64,000 bases of DNA from Branchiostoma floridae (taxonomy: Eukaryota > Chordata > Leptocardii > Amphioxiformes > Branchiostomatidae): assembly GCF_000003815.2 (NCBI RefSeq), contig NC_049981.1:11249062-11313061 (forward strand), given 5' to 3'. A program made the position numbers and the translations under genes. Below are positions 1 through 12,012 of the stretch, one piece after another. The notes under the pieces are model-generated. The model was not told the origin of the DNA. It saw only the letters and a list, made by a program, of their open reading frames with translations, and made no database searches. Each line of letters starts with the position of its first letter. Position 1 is the first letter of the stretch.

Positions 1-360
1 AAATACAGTTATGGTGCTTAAAATCATGGGGACATCAATAACTATATGCCCACATGCCAAAATTGATACGAATTCATGTAAAAGGATCTTGAGCTACAGG
101 TGCAAAGACAACCACAACCAGAAACAGTACCCCCAACAAACCTGTTTAACAGAAGAAGAAAATTACATTGTCAAATCACTAAATGATGAAACTTTTTTTT
201 GTGCAAGATGAAAAATTTAAAGATAAACTCCAAAATACTGACAAGCAGAGATAGAGGTTATTTGATACCAACTATTGTAAAATAATTATTTTTCCTGAGG
301 TCATAGTGAGCATAAAAATTATCTAAAACAATACGTGATAGATGTTTTATTTTAAATGCA
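1..360. other. Non-coding AT-rich sequence
   Basis: No open frame here resembles a protein and no splice-bounded exon is visible. The stretch is ordinary AT-rich spacer or intron sequence leading into the first MITE. Confidence 0.5.
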
Positions 361-588
361 TATAATGCTAGTTCGCCTTTATCCGTGGGGTAACCTATAT
401 CCGTTGTTCTTCATAACAGAGTTTTTAGGGATATCAAGTGAATGGACGGTGGTATAAAACTGTAATATTGTGAAAGTACTGCAATTTGAAACCACTGTCC
501 GACCACTTTTTATACCTGACTACCTGCTTTCAAAACAACAGATATACATGTAGGTTACCTCACAGATAAAAATGAACTAGCCCTATAT
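361..588. mobile_element. MITE family A, copy 1 (palindromic)
   Basis: The two ends are inverted copies. The left end reads TATAATGCTAGTTCGCCTTT and the right end is its imperfect reverse complement (AATGAACTAGCCCTATA). The GTGGGGTAACCTATATCC segment is mirrored near the other end as GGTTACCTCAC. The centre carries a mirrored pair related to GGTGGTATAAAACTG and CAATTTGAAACCACTG. Two more copies lie at 8748-8976 and 9610-9805. No coding capacity, so this is a non-autonomous inverted-repeat element. The superfamily is not assigned; a TA target is possible. Confidence 0.75.
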
Positions 589-589
589 G

Positions 590-900
590 AAAGATGATAT
601 CATGTTTTCAGCACCAAGGACAGAAACTGGCTTGAAGCACAAAACAGAATTTCACACTGTATCCTGATATGCAATAACTTTTGCAGTACTACAAAATGTA
701 TGAGCTGACATCTCTCTGTAAAGCATATATCGTGTTTTGAGTGGCATGAAGTTTCATAGCCTAAATGAAGTGGATTTGCTTTAACTTCTCCATTTTATAC
801 TGACAAATGGTACCATCACAAATAATTTTCCTAAAGTCATAGTGAGCATAAAAATGATCTAAAAACAATTACATGATTGATATTTTATTTTAAGGCATAT
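590..900 (+). repeat. Half copy of the fold-back repeat family
   Basis: This stretch matches in order the left arm of the fold-back region at 6165-7470: TTTTCAGCACCAAGGACAG, CTGACATCTCTCTGTAAA, CATAGCCTAAATGAAGTGGA and CCATTTTATACTGACAAATG. Only one arm is present, so it is a solo or truncated copy. Confidence 0.6.
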
Positions 901-2226
901 ATATGAAATTAGTTTATATTTTATTATGAAAGGTATGCCAGAATTTGGAATGTCTGTTAGAGGCTAAAAAAGCTGTATCCTCTCAGCAATATTGTCTTAC
1001 TATGATGGAGCTACATGTACAATTCCTGCAATGACCAAAGATGTAAAAATACTCCATGAAAGTACAACAAATATTGTAGAGAGTTTTAAAATCATGTTTT
1101 GTGATTTCATTGTCTATATTATGCACATCACAGTTTTGATTTTTATTTCACTTGACCAGTCAATCGCCTTTTAAGGCATAACAGTCACTTTTGTATCTTC
1201 ATTAAGAACAAGCTGCATAGAACTAGACTGTAATGATCTAACCACAATGGGATTAGGGACCCTACTCGTCTTGATAAGTGCAACTTGGTATATCTAATAT
1301 GCTTAAGATGTGGCTCTCATCAAACACAAGGGTTTGTACTTCAAGTCTCTAGCTGACCTCCCAGTACTGCAGTTTTGTAATCAGCCACAATACAGGCAGG
1401 ATTCATTTATTAAGTGTTCCTGGGGCAGAGTTACTGACATTATGATTGAGAGCTGAGACCGAGTGGCACAGTATATCAACCAAAGCTTCAGGTACTTGTT
1501 GGACAATATCATTTGTACGCATTAAATCCAGGCCAGCTATCTTGTGTGACCCTTCCTTCCTTGCTCATGACCTCAAGTAAAGGCAACCTTCAAACCAATT
1601 ACAGTATCTCATGAATAGACAAAGGTTCAAACAAATAAAGGAGTGCAACACTGAACATATAGTTTACGTAAAGTAGGAAATCTCACTGGTAAGATTCACA
1701 AAGATCATAATTCTTCATATGATAGGATCATTACTGAACAATAAACCATTCATAATAGTATGAAGTATAGACTTTGATTAGTTCTATTATCATAGCTTAT
1801 TTTATCCTGTTACATATGCAGTTTGTCTTAGATTTGATGAACATCTATGAATGCTTAGTTTAGAATTGAATTACAGTTGTTTGATTATTTTGTTTGTAAA
1901 ATTAGTAATTCTAACAGCAGAAATAACTGCTTGTAAATTTTGTGCTCTAATTTCATAATGCAGATTTCATGCCATTTTACTACTGTTTGGAATGTCGCAA
2001 ATGCAATTTCAACAACTTAAAGATGGCCACTACAATGTGGTGTTAATTGTCATGTATACTTTATGTATTTATGTTCGATAAATTATTAATGTCTGTGCAA
2101 ATGATGTTAATACCATCTATAAAAACAGGTTAATGTTGCGAACTATTAACAAGAACCAAGCCACATGCCAGACACCTTGGAAACAAACCTCAATTTGTCA
2201 AATTATTGTATTTACAGACACAGACA

Positions 2227-2260
<34 letters not shown>

Positions 2261-3771
2261 CATAATCTTGGGTGATGATAGAAAAATGCCATGCTTTGAA
2301 GTGGTTTGAATCAGAATTTTCTCTGACTGCAAAATGGCCAAACTATTAAATGTCTTGTGTTCTCTATGGTTTGCTTGGTTGCAGTGCATGATATATGCCC
2401 TCTGGGCCAGGTGTCGCAAATTTATCGTGCAACTCGGAACATCTGTACCCTGGGAGATATCGGCCCGCGTAATATCCTCTCACAGCTGCTCGCAGATAAA
2501 TATGTATATATTTGGAACACTTCCAGGCTAAAAGTACCCAATCATCTACAACCTTCAATTTGCTATTGCTTGTATTTCATTAGCAACGCTGATAAAATCT
2601 GCCAACCAGAGGCATCTGCTGTATGCTTAATATTCTGTTTGTAAGACTACTAGGAAAATACATGTCAACAATGATTTGAATTTTGCATTGTGCCACTTGC
2701 AGCGGTGGCTGACAGTTGAAGTTTGTTTCTTTAAACCTTTGTTTATTCATGAAAGCTCAAATCGGCCTGCAGGCCTCTTTTCATTGAGGTCATGAGGGAA
2801 GAGGCAAGGGTCACACAAAGAATATACAGTTTACATCATTTAAAGTCCTAATAAGTCTTATAAGTCTGTTTTTAAAGTAATCTAGACCATGTTTATTGAT
2901 TTAAATTTGTGCTTTGACAATGAGCATTGTTTCTTTATTAGTCATTTTCGTAGGGCCATTTTTTGGCATACTTGCATCAGTTTTGCATTTCCCAATAGAT
3001 GTCATCCATATAATCAAATTAACAAGGCCTAACCTGCAAGTATCTCATAACAATCAAACATAGTTTCATCAAAGGCACTTTTCCCATTTGTACTTGAAAT
3101 GACCTTGAAGAATGTGATATCTGACAGCCATGTTAGAGGAGAGGGAAATCAAGGCAGCCCCTGTGGCAGATGTACAGTAGTGCCCGACAGGCTGTGGCTT
3201 TAATGGGAGGGGGGCAAATGTTAGTTGAGGTTTTCAACTTTGTACACAGTTTGTAAAGAATGATTAAGTCTCATATTCTAAATAAGCCTTGCTTTTTACA
3301 ATCAATCTATAACATATCAGAAATTAAGCATTTCAATAATCAAAGTCATTATAGTTTAATTTTTGTGCACTTCTATATAACTTATATTTGTATGATTGAC
3401 TTAGTTGTCTATCCTTGGTACTGAAAATAATGTTCATTCAACAAACACAGTGAATATATTCAGATTTACAGTATTCGTTCCCCAACTTAGCTTAGTTTCA
3501 CCATGGATAATAGCATAGCCCTAAATGTTCAATATTTCACACTTCACGATGTCTTTTATGATAGCACAAAAGCTCTAAATGTTCAATATTTCATGCACTG
3601 TTGAACTGAGGAAAATTTACCAGTGATCATAATGGGTCAGCTTGCTTGTGTTTTAGTGGGGCTTTTGAGGGGAGTTCCCTTCTGTGAATTTGTGTTAAAC
3701 TTAAAAACAAGAGCCTTAAAGCAAACTATAAACTAAGCAGATACTTGTAACTTTATCTATAATATCGACTA
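901..3771. other. Spacer without recognised genes
   Basis: AT-rich sequence with only short unrelated open frames. It contains a CA microsatellite followed by an A run at about 2217-2260, and a lone CCTTGGTACTGAAAATAATGTTCATTC motif near 3411 related to the degenerate repeat field at 7.3-9.1 kb. Nothing in it looks coding. Confidence 0.5.
2217..2260. repeat. (CA)n microsatellite plus poly-A
   Basis: About sixteen CA dinucleotides followed by ten A residues. Simple sequence. Confidence 0.9.
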
Positions 3772-3967
3772 TCATAATTCCACCGGGAGCCAAATACCGC
3801 CACCTCAAAAAAACGTTAGTATAGAGGTCTTCCCAAGATTGTCTTGAATGTTAAATATCCTAAATGTAATACAATTCAGATATTTAGGTGTTGAAGACAA
3901 TCTTGAGAAGGCCTCTAAAGTGACTTTTTTGAGGTGGCGTTATAATGGCACCTGGTAGAGTTATGCG
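3772..3967. mobile_element. MITE family B (palindromic, ~196 bp)
   Basis: The left end (TCATAATTCCACCGGGAGCC) pairs with the reverse complement of the right end (TCGCATAACTCTACCAGGTGCC). Inner mirrored blocks are CGCCACCTCAAAAAA and CAAGATTGTCTT. Almost the whole length folds into one imperfect hairpin, as in short non-autonomous DNA transposons. Only one copy was noticed in this window. Confidence 0.7.
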
Positions 3968-4089
3968 AATGTATGTTACTATCTTACACATACAATATGT
4001 AGTAGTTACTGGGTGAAGTGAGATTTTAATGTAGTCATCATGCAATCAATACCCTTTGGCATACATCAAATTTCACATGAAACATATCT

Positions 4090-5850
4090 TTACCCAAAAA
4101 CTTACCCTGTCACTTTGAACAGCGCTGGGTAACGTGAGAACCTTGGCTAAACTGTCAAATGTGCGCATTAGTTGAGAGGGAAACAGCCATATGCATATTT
4201 CTACCAATATGTCTTTTTGAGCTGTCAGTCCTGTTGGGCAAGGAATTTTCTTGCTGTCTAATGGTTGATTAACATACTAGATGTGTGCTAGGAAAAGATG
4301 ACGGAGGGCCAAAGAATGAGAGGCTCTTGAAATGGTATTTGTTTGATAGATTCTTTTGAAGCCATTTTTTAGGCTCAGCATAAACATAGTGTTTTACATC
4401 TATTTTACTGATGTCATCATCTGTTTTGGGCTGGGGGAACGTTGGCTAATCTTGAAAAAATTAAGAAAACAGCCATGATATTGCGAACCTGTAGGATGAG
4501 TAATTTTCCTGCTTTGTAATGTTTTCTCAACATAGATGTGTGCTAGACAAAGATGCCCAAGGCGGCAAGGGCCTACGAACAAAAGGCTGTTGAAATCGTA
4601 TTTGTTTGATAGATTCCTTTGAACCCATTGTTTAGCTATAGGCTAAGCATAAACATAGTGTTTTACATCTATGTTACTGATGTCATCATCTGTTTTGGGG
4701 CTGAGGGAACATCTAGGAAATGTGTGCATTGATCGAGCAGGAAACAGCCATGATATTGCTGCGGAAAATGTACTTTTGATCTTGCAAACCTGTAAGGCTA
4801 GCAATTTTCCTGCTGTGTAGTGTTTTCTCAGCATAGATGTGTGCTAGAAAAAGATGCCCAAGGCGGCAAGGGCCTACGAACAAAAGGCTGTTGAAATCGT
4901 ATTTGTTTGATAGATTCTTTTGAACCCATTATTTAGCTATAGGCTAAGCATGAACATAGTGTTTTACATCTATGTTACTGATGTCATCATTTGTTTTGGG
5001 GGCTGGGGGAACATCTAGGAAATGTGTACATTTAACGAGAGGGAAACAACCATGATATTGCTGTCGAAAATGTACTTTTGATCTTGGAAACCTGTAGGAC
5101 TAGCAATTTTCCTGCTGTGTAACGGTTTGATTAACACAGATGTGTGCTAGAAAAGATGCCAGAGGGCCTACGAACAAAAGACTGTTGAAATGGTATTTAT
5201 TTGATAGATTCTTTTGAACCCATTTTTTAGCTATAGGCTAAACATGAACATAGTGTTGTACATCTTTTTTACTGATGTAATCATCTGTTTTGGGGCTGGG
5301 GGAACATCTAGGAAATGTGTACATTTAACAAGAGGGAAATAACCATGATATTGCTGCGGAAAATGTACTTTTGATCTTGCAAACCTGTAAGGCTAGCAAT
5401 TTTCCTGCTGTGTAGTGTTTTCTCAGCATAGATGTGTGCTAGAAAAAGATGCCCAAGGCGGCAAGGGCCTACGAACAAAAGGCTGTTGAAATCGTATTTG
5501 TTTGATAGATTCTTTTGAACCCATTATTTAGCTATAGGCTAAGCATAAACATAGTGTTTTACATCTATGTTACTGATGTCATCATTTGTTTTGGGGGCTG
5601 GGGGAACATCTAGAAAATGTGTGCATTTAACGAGAGAATAAACAACCATGATATTGCCGCCGAAAATGTACTTTTGATCTTGCAAACCTGTAGGACTAGC
5701 AATTTTCCTGCTGTGTAGCGGTTTGATTAACACACTACGAACAAGAAACTCTTGAAATGGTACTATTTGTTTGATAGATTCTTTTGGAGCCATTTTTACC
5801 ATAAACATAGTGTTTTACATCTATTTTACTGATGTCATCGTCTGTTTTTG
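4090..5850. repeat. ~300 bp tandem array with a 600 bp higher-order period
   Basis: Five to six units. The landmark TTTGATAGATTCTTTTGA recurs near 4343, 4603, 4904, 5197, 5498 and 5768, giving steps of roughly 260-300 bp. Another landmark, CATAGTGTTTTACATCT, recurs near 4386, 4657, 4956, 5248, 5549 and 5808. Units at about 4758-5030 and 5358-5630 are almost identical and 600 bp apart, while neighbouring units differ more. This implies that the last amplification copied a dimer. The open frames crossing it are by-products of the repeat. Confidence 0.85.
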
Positions 5851-6354
5851 ATGAATGACTATTATATTGTAGCAATGTGTGTTATGTGTGTTATTTGTTG
5901 GTCTTTTTGATGGAAACACAATAATACAACTGGTACTATAATATAACATGTGAGCATGGTGTAGGTTCTGAATGTCTAGTGATGATGCAAAAAGTTTCTG
6001 TAATACCTAATTGTTGCCAAAACAAATTTCTCACCATGTAGTTGATACGTCATATACAGCGCAAATTCAGTCAGATGACTCTAATCTTTTTTATCAACCT
6101 AATGGGTGTTGATTTCAGTGGAGGTGGTGTCATGGTAACAGAAATTGCCCACCACCTAATGGCCCTAATTTGCATTTCAAAGATTTGTGACTTGATCCTA
6201 AAATCATGTTTTCAGCAACCAAGGACAGACACCTGGCAAAAAACACAAAACAGAATTTCACATTTGATCCATATATGGAAAAATTCAAGTACTAAAGACT
6301 GACATCTCTCTGTAAAACATATAACATATTTTCAGTGACAAGTAGTTGCATAGC

Positions 6355-6846
6355 GTGGGGCCGCGTAGCACAGTGGTATTGTATTCGGCCCGTGATCGAG
6401 AGGTCGCCGGTTCGAATCCGCCTACCGTGTTGCCGGTCTTGTGCCCTTGGGAAAGGCACTTTACACGACATTCCTCACTTTACTCAAGTGAAAAATGAGT
6501 CGTCCCTCGGATAGGACGTTAAATGGAGGTCCCGTGTATGGGGAGAGCCATACCCCATGCACGTTAAAGAACCCCCACACGTGCGATGGTGCGGTGTGCG
6601 TTGGTGCAAATCCTTCTGTCGGGAGTTGGTGATTCACTTCAAATCACCCGGATGGAGGCCTGGCGAACCTCTGTCTCGTATCAGCCACATGGTGAATTAC
6701 ATCATTCACCCGGACGGGAGACCTGGCGCATCCCCGTCTTGTAATTAGCCTACGAAAGGGTATGTCACCCCGTAAGGGGCGGTATAACCCCGTCGTGTGT
6801 AGACATGTGCGAACATGTCTACATTTGATCACGTCGACCGATGATG
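6355..6846 (+). mobile_element. tRNA-derived SINE with 11 bp target duplication
   Basis: The 5' head is tRNA-like, with an A-box-like TAGCACAGTGG and a canonical B box GGTTCGAATCC about 35 bases further on, so RNA polymerase III promotion is expected. The body contains CTTGTGCCCTTGGGAAAGGC, a block also seen in the older copy at 10.3 kb. The element ends in a short GATGATG tail. The flanks carry an exact duplication AGTTGCATAGC (6344-6354 and 6847-6857), showing insertion by target-primed integration into the left arm of the fold-back repeat. The copy looks recent. It is not a functional tRNA gene, because the acceptor stem does not close after the B box. Confidence 0.85.
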
Positions 6847-6879
6847 AGTTGCATAGCCTAAATGAAGTGGATTTGCTTT

Positions 6880-7260
6880 AAATGTTTCCATTTTATACTG
6901 GTACCACCACAACTGTTTCCATTAAGATTAAAATAGCAACAGTATAAAATGGAAAATTTAAAGCCTTAACTTTTTCCATTTTGTACTGACAATTGGTACT
7001 ACCGCAGTTGTTTCCATTAAGGTTAAAATACCAACATTATGAAATGGAAAAGTCAAAGCTTTAACAGATTAAATGTTAAAACGTTTCCATTTTATACTGA
7101 TAAATGGTACTACCACAACTGTTTCCATTAAGATTAAAATACCAACATTATAAAACGGAAAAGTCAAAGCTTTAACTTTTCCATTTTATACTGACAAATG
7201 TTACTATCACAGCTGTTTCCATTATTAAGATTAAGATACAGTATAAAATAGAAAAGTTAA
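6880..7260. repeat. Tandem short hairpins
   Basis: Four consecutive units of roughly 80-115 bp. Each contains TTTCCATTTTATACTG at one end and its complement (CAGTATAAAATGGAAA or a variant) at the other, with CCACAACTGTTTCCATTAAG between. Each unit is itself palindromic, so the core of the fold-back region is a series of hairpins. Confidence 0.7.
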
Positions 7261-7339
7261 AGCAATTCTACTTTATTTAGGCTATGGAATTATTTGTCAC
7301 TCAAAACATCTTGCGTGTTTTGCAGAGAGATGTCAAGTT

Positions 7340-9110
7340 ATTGCATATCAGGATCAAATATGAAATTGTGTTTTTTGTCTTTTGCCAGATGTCTGTCCTT
7401 GGTGCTGAAAGTTTTGTATATTTAGGACCAAAATAAGATTGCCAATCATTTCACTTCATTTATAGCATGCATTACTTCTTGTTACTCAGAATATATTATA
7501 CATGATATGCGTTTTGAGGCAAATGTCTGTCTTGATGCTAAAAATATTGTTCATTTGGGATAAAAGGAAAAATTGCCAATGAATTCACTTTATTTTGAGT
7601 TTGCATTACCTCATGTCTCTCTCATTTACTACTACTGTCAGCCAGTCTATACAGACAATAAATTCAAAATATGTCACATAGATGTTTGTAATTTGAAAGT
7701 CTTTGATACTGGAAATATTTGTCATTCAGGATCAGAGGGAATATTCCCATTGAATCAAAATATGTACATGATATGTTTTCAATTTGAAAGTCTTTTGTAC
7801 TGGAAATATTTTTCTTCAGGAGGGAGAGAAAAATTTCCAAGGAATTCACATCACTTATGATTCAACTATTCACGTCACTCTCTATATAGGTTGTATAAGG
7901 GTTTTTTTTCATTCAGATGACTGTCCTTGGTACTGAAAATATGGATCATACGGAACCAAAAATTCAGTTAACTTTGTCAATGGCATACCATTCAAAACAT
8001 ATTCAAGTGTGAGATATTGGTCCTAAGGATTGAAGTTATTGTATGTCAGGATCAAACGTGAGATTGTGTTTTGTGCTTTTAGCCAGATGCAGTGCTGTAC
8101 GTCTCCAGGACCCATCCTTCCATCCTGAGACGGAAATTTGCTTGTTGCGATTGAAAAAGAATTCATCCCATTCATCCCCAAATCCAAACTACATGACACA
8201 AAACTGATGAAAATATATTCCTAAGCTTAAAATGGAAGATTTATCAATGGACATTAACAACATTGGCTCCCTAACAATGAGTGGGATGCAAAAATGATGT
8301 CTGTCCTTGGTGCTGAAGATTTTCACTCAGGATTGGTTAACTTTTCCAAAGGCATGCCACTGAGCACATATTAAAGTGTGATTGGCAATCAACAGGGTAA
8401 TATTCTTCATAGCTCTCCCACTGGGAAGCATTATTCACATAATGTACCTCAGGTGCCCTAGTATTGTTGTAGGCTTGCGGGTAAAGAAATTGCTATTGTG
8501 ATCTGTTGCAGCAGAATTCGGCATTAATGTTATAAAATCATTAATTCATATACTTATTATTGGTCAGTTGGTACAAAACCGTTATGCAGGCAGCTATTTC
8601 ACTACTGATATAAGGGTACTGATATAATGTAATATTATGATAGCTTATTCAAACAAATAGTGTTGAAAATATTGTTTATTTAGGATCAAAATAGAAAAGT
8701 CAAACTGAATTCCTTTCAGTTATGGTATGTGACTACTTGTCACTCATGTTTTAGTGCTAGGTCACCTTCATCTGTGTTGTAACCTATATCCGCTGTTTTT
8801 AAAAACAGGGATATGACGTCAAGGAACGGTGCAATATTTTGAAAATAACTACATTATTTTGAAAATATTGCAATCTTAAAGCATCATCTATTGATTTGAT
8901 ATTCACTGATACCCTGTTTTTAAAAACAATGGATATAGGTTACCCCACAGCTAAAGGTGAACTAGCATTATGTTATAAGGTTTTTTTACAGCCAGTTATC
9001 TGTCCTTGGTGCTGAATGTATTGTTCAGTGAGAATCCAACAGAAAATTCAATTTGCTCTTGATTATAAAGTTTTTTACCACCTGTCACTCAACACATATT
9101 CCTGTCTGAT
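7340..9110 (+). repeat. Degenerate tandem or dispersed repeat field
   Basis: Variants of ATGTCTGTCCTTGGTGCTGA followed by a TTCA-GGATCAAAA-like block and GCCAATGAATTCACTT recur near 7388, 7510, 7785, 7920, 8297, 8665 and 9000. Spacing and similarity are irregular, so this is an old decayed array. MITE A copy 2 is inserted within it. Confidence 0.6.
8748..8976. mobile_element. MITE family A, copy 2
   Basis: Same termini as copy 1. The left arm is TGCTAGGTCACCTTCATCTG with GTAACCTATATCC. The right arm is GGATATAGGTTACC and GGTGAACTAGCATTA. The centre carries a TTTTGAAAATATTGCAAT segment shared with copy 3. Confidence 0.75.
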
Positions 9111-9551
9111 TGGCAGTTGGAATTATTATTTGCATGATAAACTATTATTGATAGGCAGATTGATCATCCTTCTAAGTTTGTGTTTAATAAAGTAGCTTTT
9201 GGTCTGTTGCAAAGAATACAATTAGGCTGTCTTTTTTTTACAATTTTTTACAATAAAATGAAGATATCAGTAGGGCTTAGCTTGTCAATTTATTAAGTTC
9301 TGAGAGTTTGAGTTAAGTTTCCCTCCTGGCTACGTGTTTTTATCTTAATTTCTGGCTGAATGTATACTCCAAGTCTGCGAGGCAAGGAGATAAAATTGGT
9401 GTGATCCAGGGTTTTAACTATCAGGGCATCAGGGTGTCTTGAAAACACCCTCCAATAAAGAAACAAAGAAATTAGACACCCTTCAATATACATGTCCAAA
9501 AGGCTTTGAAGTTCCTGTTTCCCTCGTAATTACATACAAATGTACATGTAT

Positions 9552-9580
9552 CCCCCCCCCCCCCCACACACACACACACT
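9552..9580. repeat. C run and (CA)n
   Basis: A homopolymer of about fourteen C residues followed by a short CA run; simple sequence. Confidence 0.85.
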
Positions 9581-9609
9581 GCCACGTGTGATAAACCCAT
9601 TATTATTAA

Positions 9610-9805
9610 TTATATCCATTTGAAAAAAGGTATTTAGGGATATCGGTAGACAGACGGTGGTTTCAAACTCCAATATTTTGAAAATATTGCAATTTGAAAC
9701 CATCCCCTGTCGACTTGATTTTCCTAGATAGAAAAAAATTCGCTGTTTGTAAAACGATGGATATAGGTTACCCTACAAATAAATGTGAACATGTCTAGCA
9801 TTATA
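9610..9805. mobile_element. MITE family A, copy 3 (5'-truncated)
   Basis: The right arm is intact (CGATGGATATAGGTTACCC through GTCTAGCATTATA) and the central AATATTTTGAAAATATTG hairpin is present. The outer left arm is missing, so this copy is truncated or decayed. Confidence 0.65.
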
Positions 9806-10254
9806 GATTTCGGATGCTCTGTCCATAAATCCTAGCTAAAAGCCTACTGTGATCTTATCGTACTATGTACATGTACCCTGTCCAGGATGACATAAAACTT
9901 CCTCATTTTGATGGTAGTCTGGAAAAATTGCCCAGTATATATGTTGATGGTTCTTTTAGGTACTGTAAAACCTTTCTGAATGGCAGTGATAACTCATCTG
10001 TGATTGAGAATTATTGCTCTCCATTCTGTGCCACCTGTTTAAAGTGTGTTGACTTGAATAAAGCTTTCCGGGGAGGAAAGTACTGACGTCAATATGGGCC
10101 GTTAACAGTCAGCTGTAACCATAGAAGTGCCACCGTAACATTTCGGGCAGCTTTAATCTTATTTATTGTTTTGTATTTTTAGATGTTGATAGAATACATA
10201 AAATTTTAGTTGTGGAAAATTGAGTGGCTTATGACAGCCTCAGCTCCCATTCTT

Positions 10255-10720
10255 GTATCATGTGGGGCAATTGGTAAGGGTGTTTGTCCCAGAACCCCGA
10301 AGTTCAAGACCCTTGATATGCCACAAAGTTGTGCCCTTGGGAAAGGCACTCAATATGTCTTTCCTCACTTCAATCAGGTGAAAATGAGTACCTTAATTGG
10401 TTTGCTTAAGGGTTGTCCCTTGGATAGGGTTTTGAATAAAGGCCCCATGATTAAGGAGAGACACACCTTCAGAAGATTAAAGAACCCACCACATGTACCA
10501 AAAAGAGAGGGGGTCCTTCCGGTGTGATTGATTCATGATGATATCCATATCCTCACAGTGTAATAGCTGCAACTGCAGCAAGTACTTTCCTATTGAGGTC
10601 AGTAGGCAATGTGTACAGGTGGCCATTACAGACCCTTGTGATTTAACCTAGCCAGTTGTAAGCTCCTCGCAATTCAGCCCTTGGCTGCAAGGAGAGAGCA
10701 GTCTGCCCATTGCCCAACAA
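10255..10720 (+). mobile_element. Old tRNA-SINE copy
   Basis: It shares in order GTGCCCTTGGGAAAGGCACT, TTTCCTCACTT, GGTGAAAATGAGT, TGTCCCTTGGATAGG and TTAAAGAACCC with the intact SINE at 6355-6846. The B-box region has decayed to GAAGTTCAAGACC. No clean target duplication is seen. The open frame running through it is not a gene. Confidence 0.7.
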
Positions 10721-11770
10721 ATAACAATAACAATAACATTATAGAACTCTGTATAGGATGGAATGTCCCAGGTGGTTTTTGTTTGAAATTTTAGTGATGA
10801 GCTCTGATGCCACAAACTCAGCCCACCATGAACATGTTCTTTGATTGCAACATTAAACAGCCATTACCATAATACCACCACGTTTACTGCGATTTCAGTG
10901 ATACTAATTTCACAAATGATGAGTGCATCATTTTCCCCAGTTGCAAGCTGCTGTTAAAGCTTATCTTTGCCACTTCTGTTGTGTGTCTTTTTTGGGGGGT
11001 CTGTCTTGTCCTGCTAAAACTGGTAATATTGCAGTCGTGGCAGAATTGTGTAGAGAATGGGTGTGTGGTTGGGAGGAGGCCATGATACCACCAGGAAGAA
11101 ACTCTGTAAAATTAATTGCCATTATGTACCTTTTATACATTCTCTGTTGTTCCTTTCATTCCTGTTAGTAATTGCACAAAATAAAAAAATGTCTATCATA
11201 ATATCTCCTCCAACCATAAAATTGACTCGTCTTGAATATACATTGTATAACAGTGTACAATGTGTTTAAGACAGTTTTATTATTATCTGCGTAGCGGAAA
11301 CAAACAAAAAATTGTTTTTGAAATGATGATTCATCTTAAATGATAGCGCTAGTATCTGTATAGAGAAGCAGATGGCAACAAAATGAGCATCAAAAGATTT
11401 TTAATTCTAATCTATGAAAATTTATCATGTTTCAAAGATTTTTTTTCAAAGTTAGTTTCTGTATTCCTGTGTCTAATCGCATCCTTAGAATCGTAAAATG
11501 CTATTGCCCATCGTGATTAAAGCATACCCATTAAAAATTGTATGCATACATATATGCTATTCTGTTCACATTTCAGGCTAGTGACGCACACATCAGTAAG
11601 TGTTACCATTTGAATTGCACCAGCCACATTGCACTTTGTAACCTCATTGCTTTGATACAAATTTTGTTGCTATGATGAAAGTTGAAGCCTGATCGGTTAT
11701 GACAGCAAACCATGGCAACTTTTCCTTAAGATCTGTCAAAGAGGGAAATATAAGTACATGTACCTGGGAT
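10721..11770. other. Spacer without recognised genes
   Basis: AT-rich sequence with only short open frames that do not resemble known proteins. Confidence 0.45.
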
Positions 11771-11774
11771 ATTT

Positions 11775-11776
11775 GT

Positions 11777-11826
<50 letters not shown>

Positions 11827-11963
11827 ACATGCATGCATGTGTGTGTGTACATGTGTGTGTTCGTGTGGGGAAACGTGTGCCTGTGTGTGTGTGTGTGTGT
11901 GTGCGTGCACACATGCATGCATGTGTGTGTGTACATGTGTGTGTTCGTGTGGGGAAACGTGTG

Positions 11964-12010
<47 letters not shown>

Positions 12011-12012
12011 AT
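11775..12012. repeat. Compound (TG)n tract with an internal ~90 bp duplication
   Basis: Long TG runs separated by two near-identical blocks containing CATGCATGCATGTGTGTG and TTCGTGTGGGGAAACGTGTG. The block was duplicated in tandem. Open frames of about 100-130 codons exist on both strands only because alternating TG lacks stop codons. Confidence 0.9.

Larger units (their letters stand above)
6165..7470. repeat. Large fold-back (inverted-repeat) region
   Basis: Blocks on the left (TTCAGCAACCAAGGACAG, GACATCTCTCTGTAAAACA, CATAGCCTAAATGAAGTGGA) recur in reverse order and complement on the right at about 7250-7430. The two sides are therefore arms of one inverted repeat with a centre near 7080. 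The left arm is split by the SINE at 6355-6846. No transposase frame is visible. It could be a fold-back transposon or a relic of an inverted duplication. Confidence 0.7.

Noticed and set aside
6357-6430. tRNA gene
   Set aside because: A and B boxes are present but the sequence continues as a SINE with target duplication and no closing acceptor stem.
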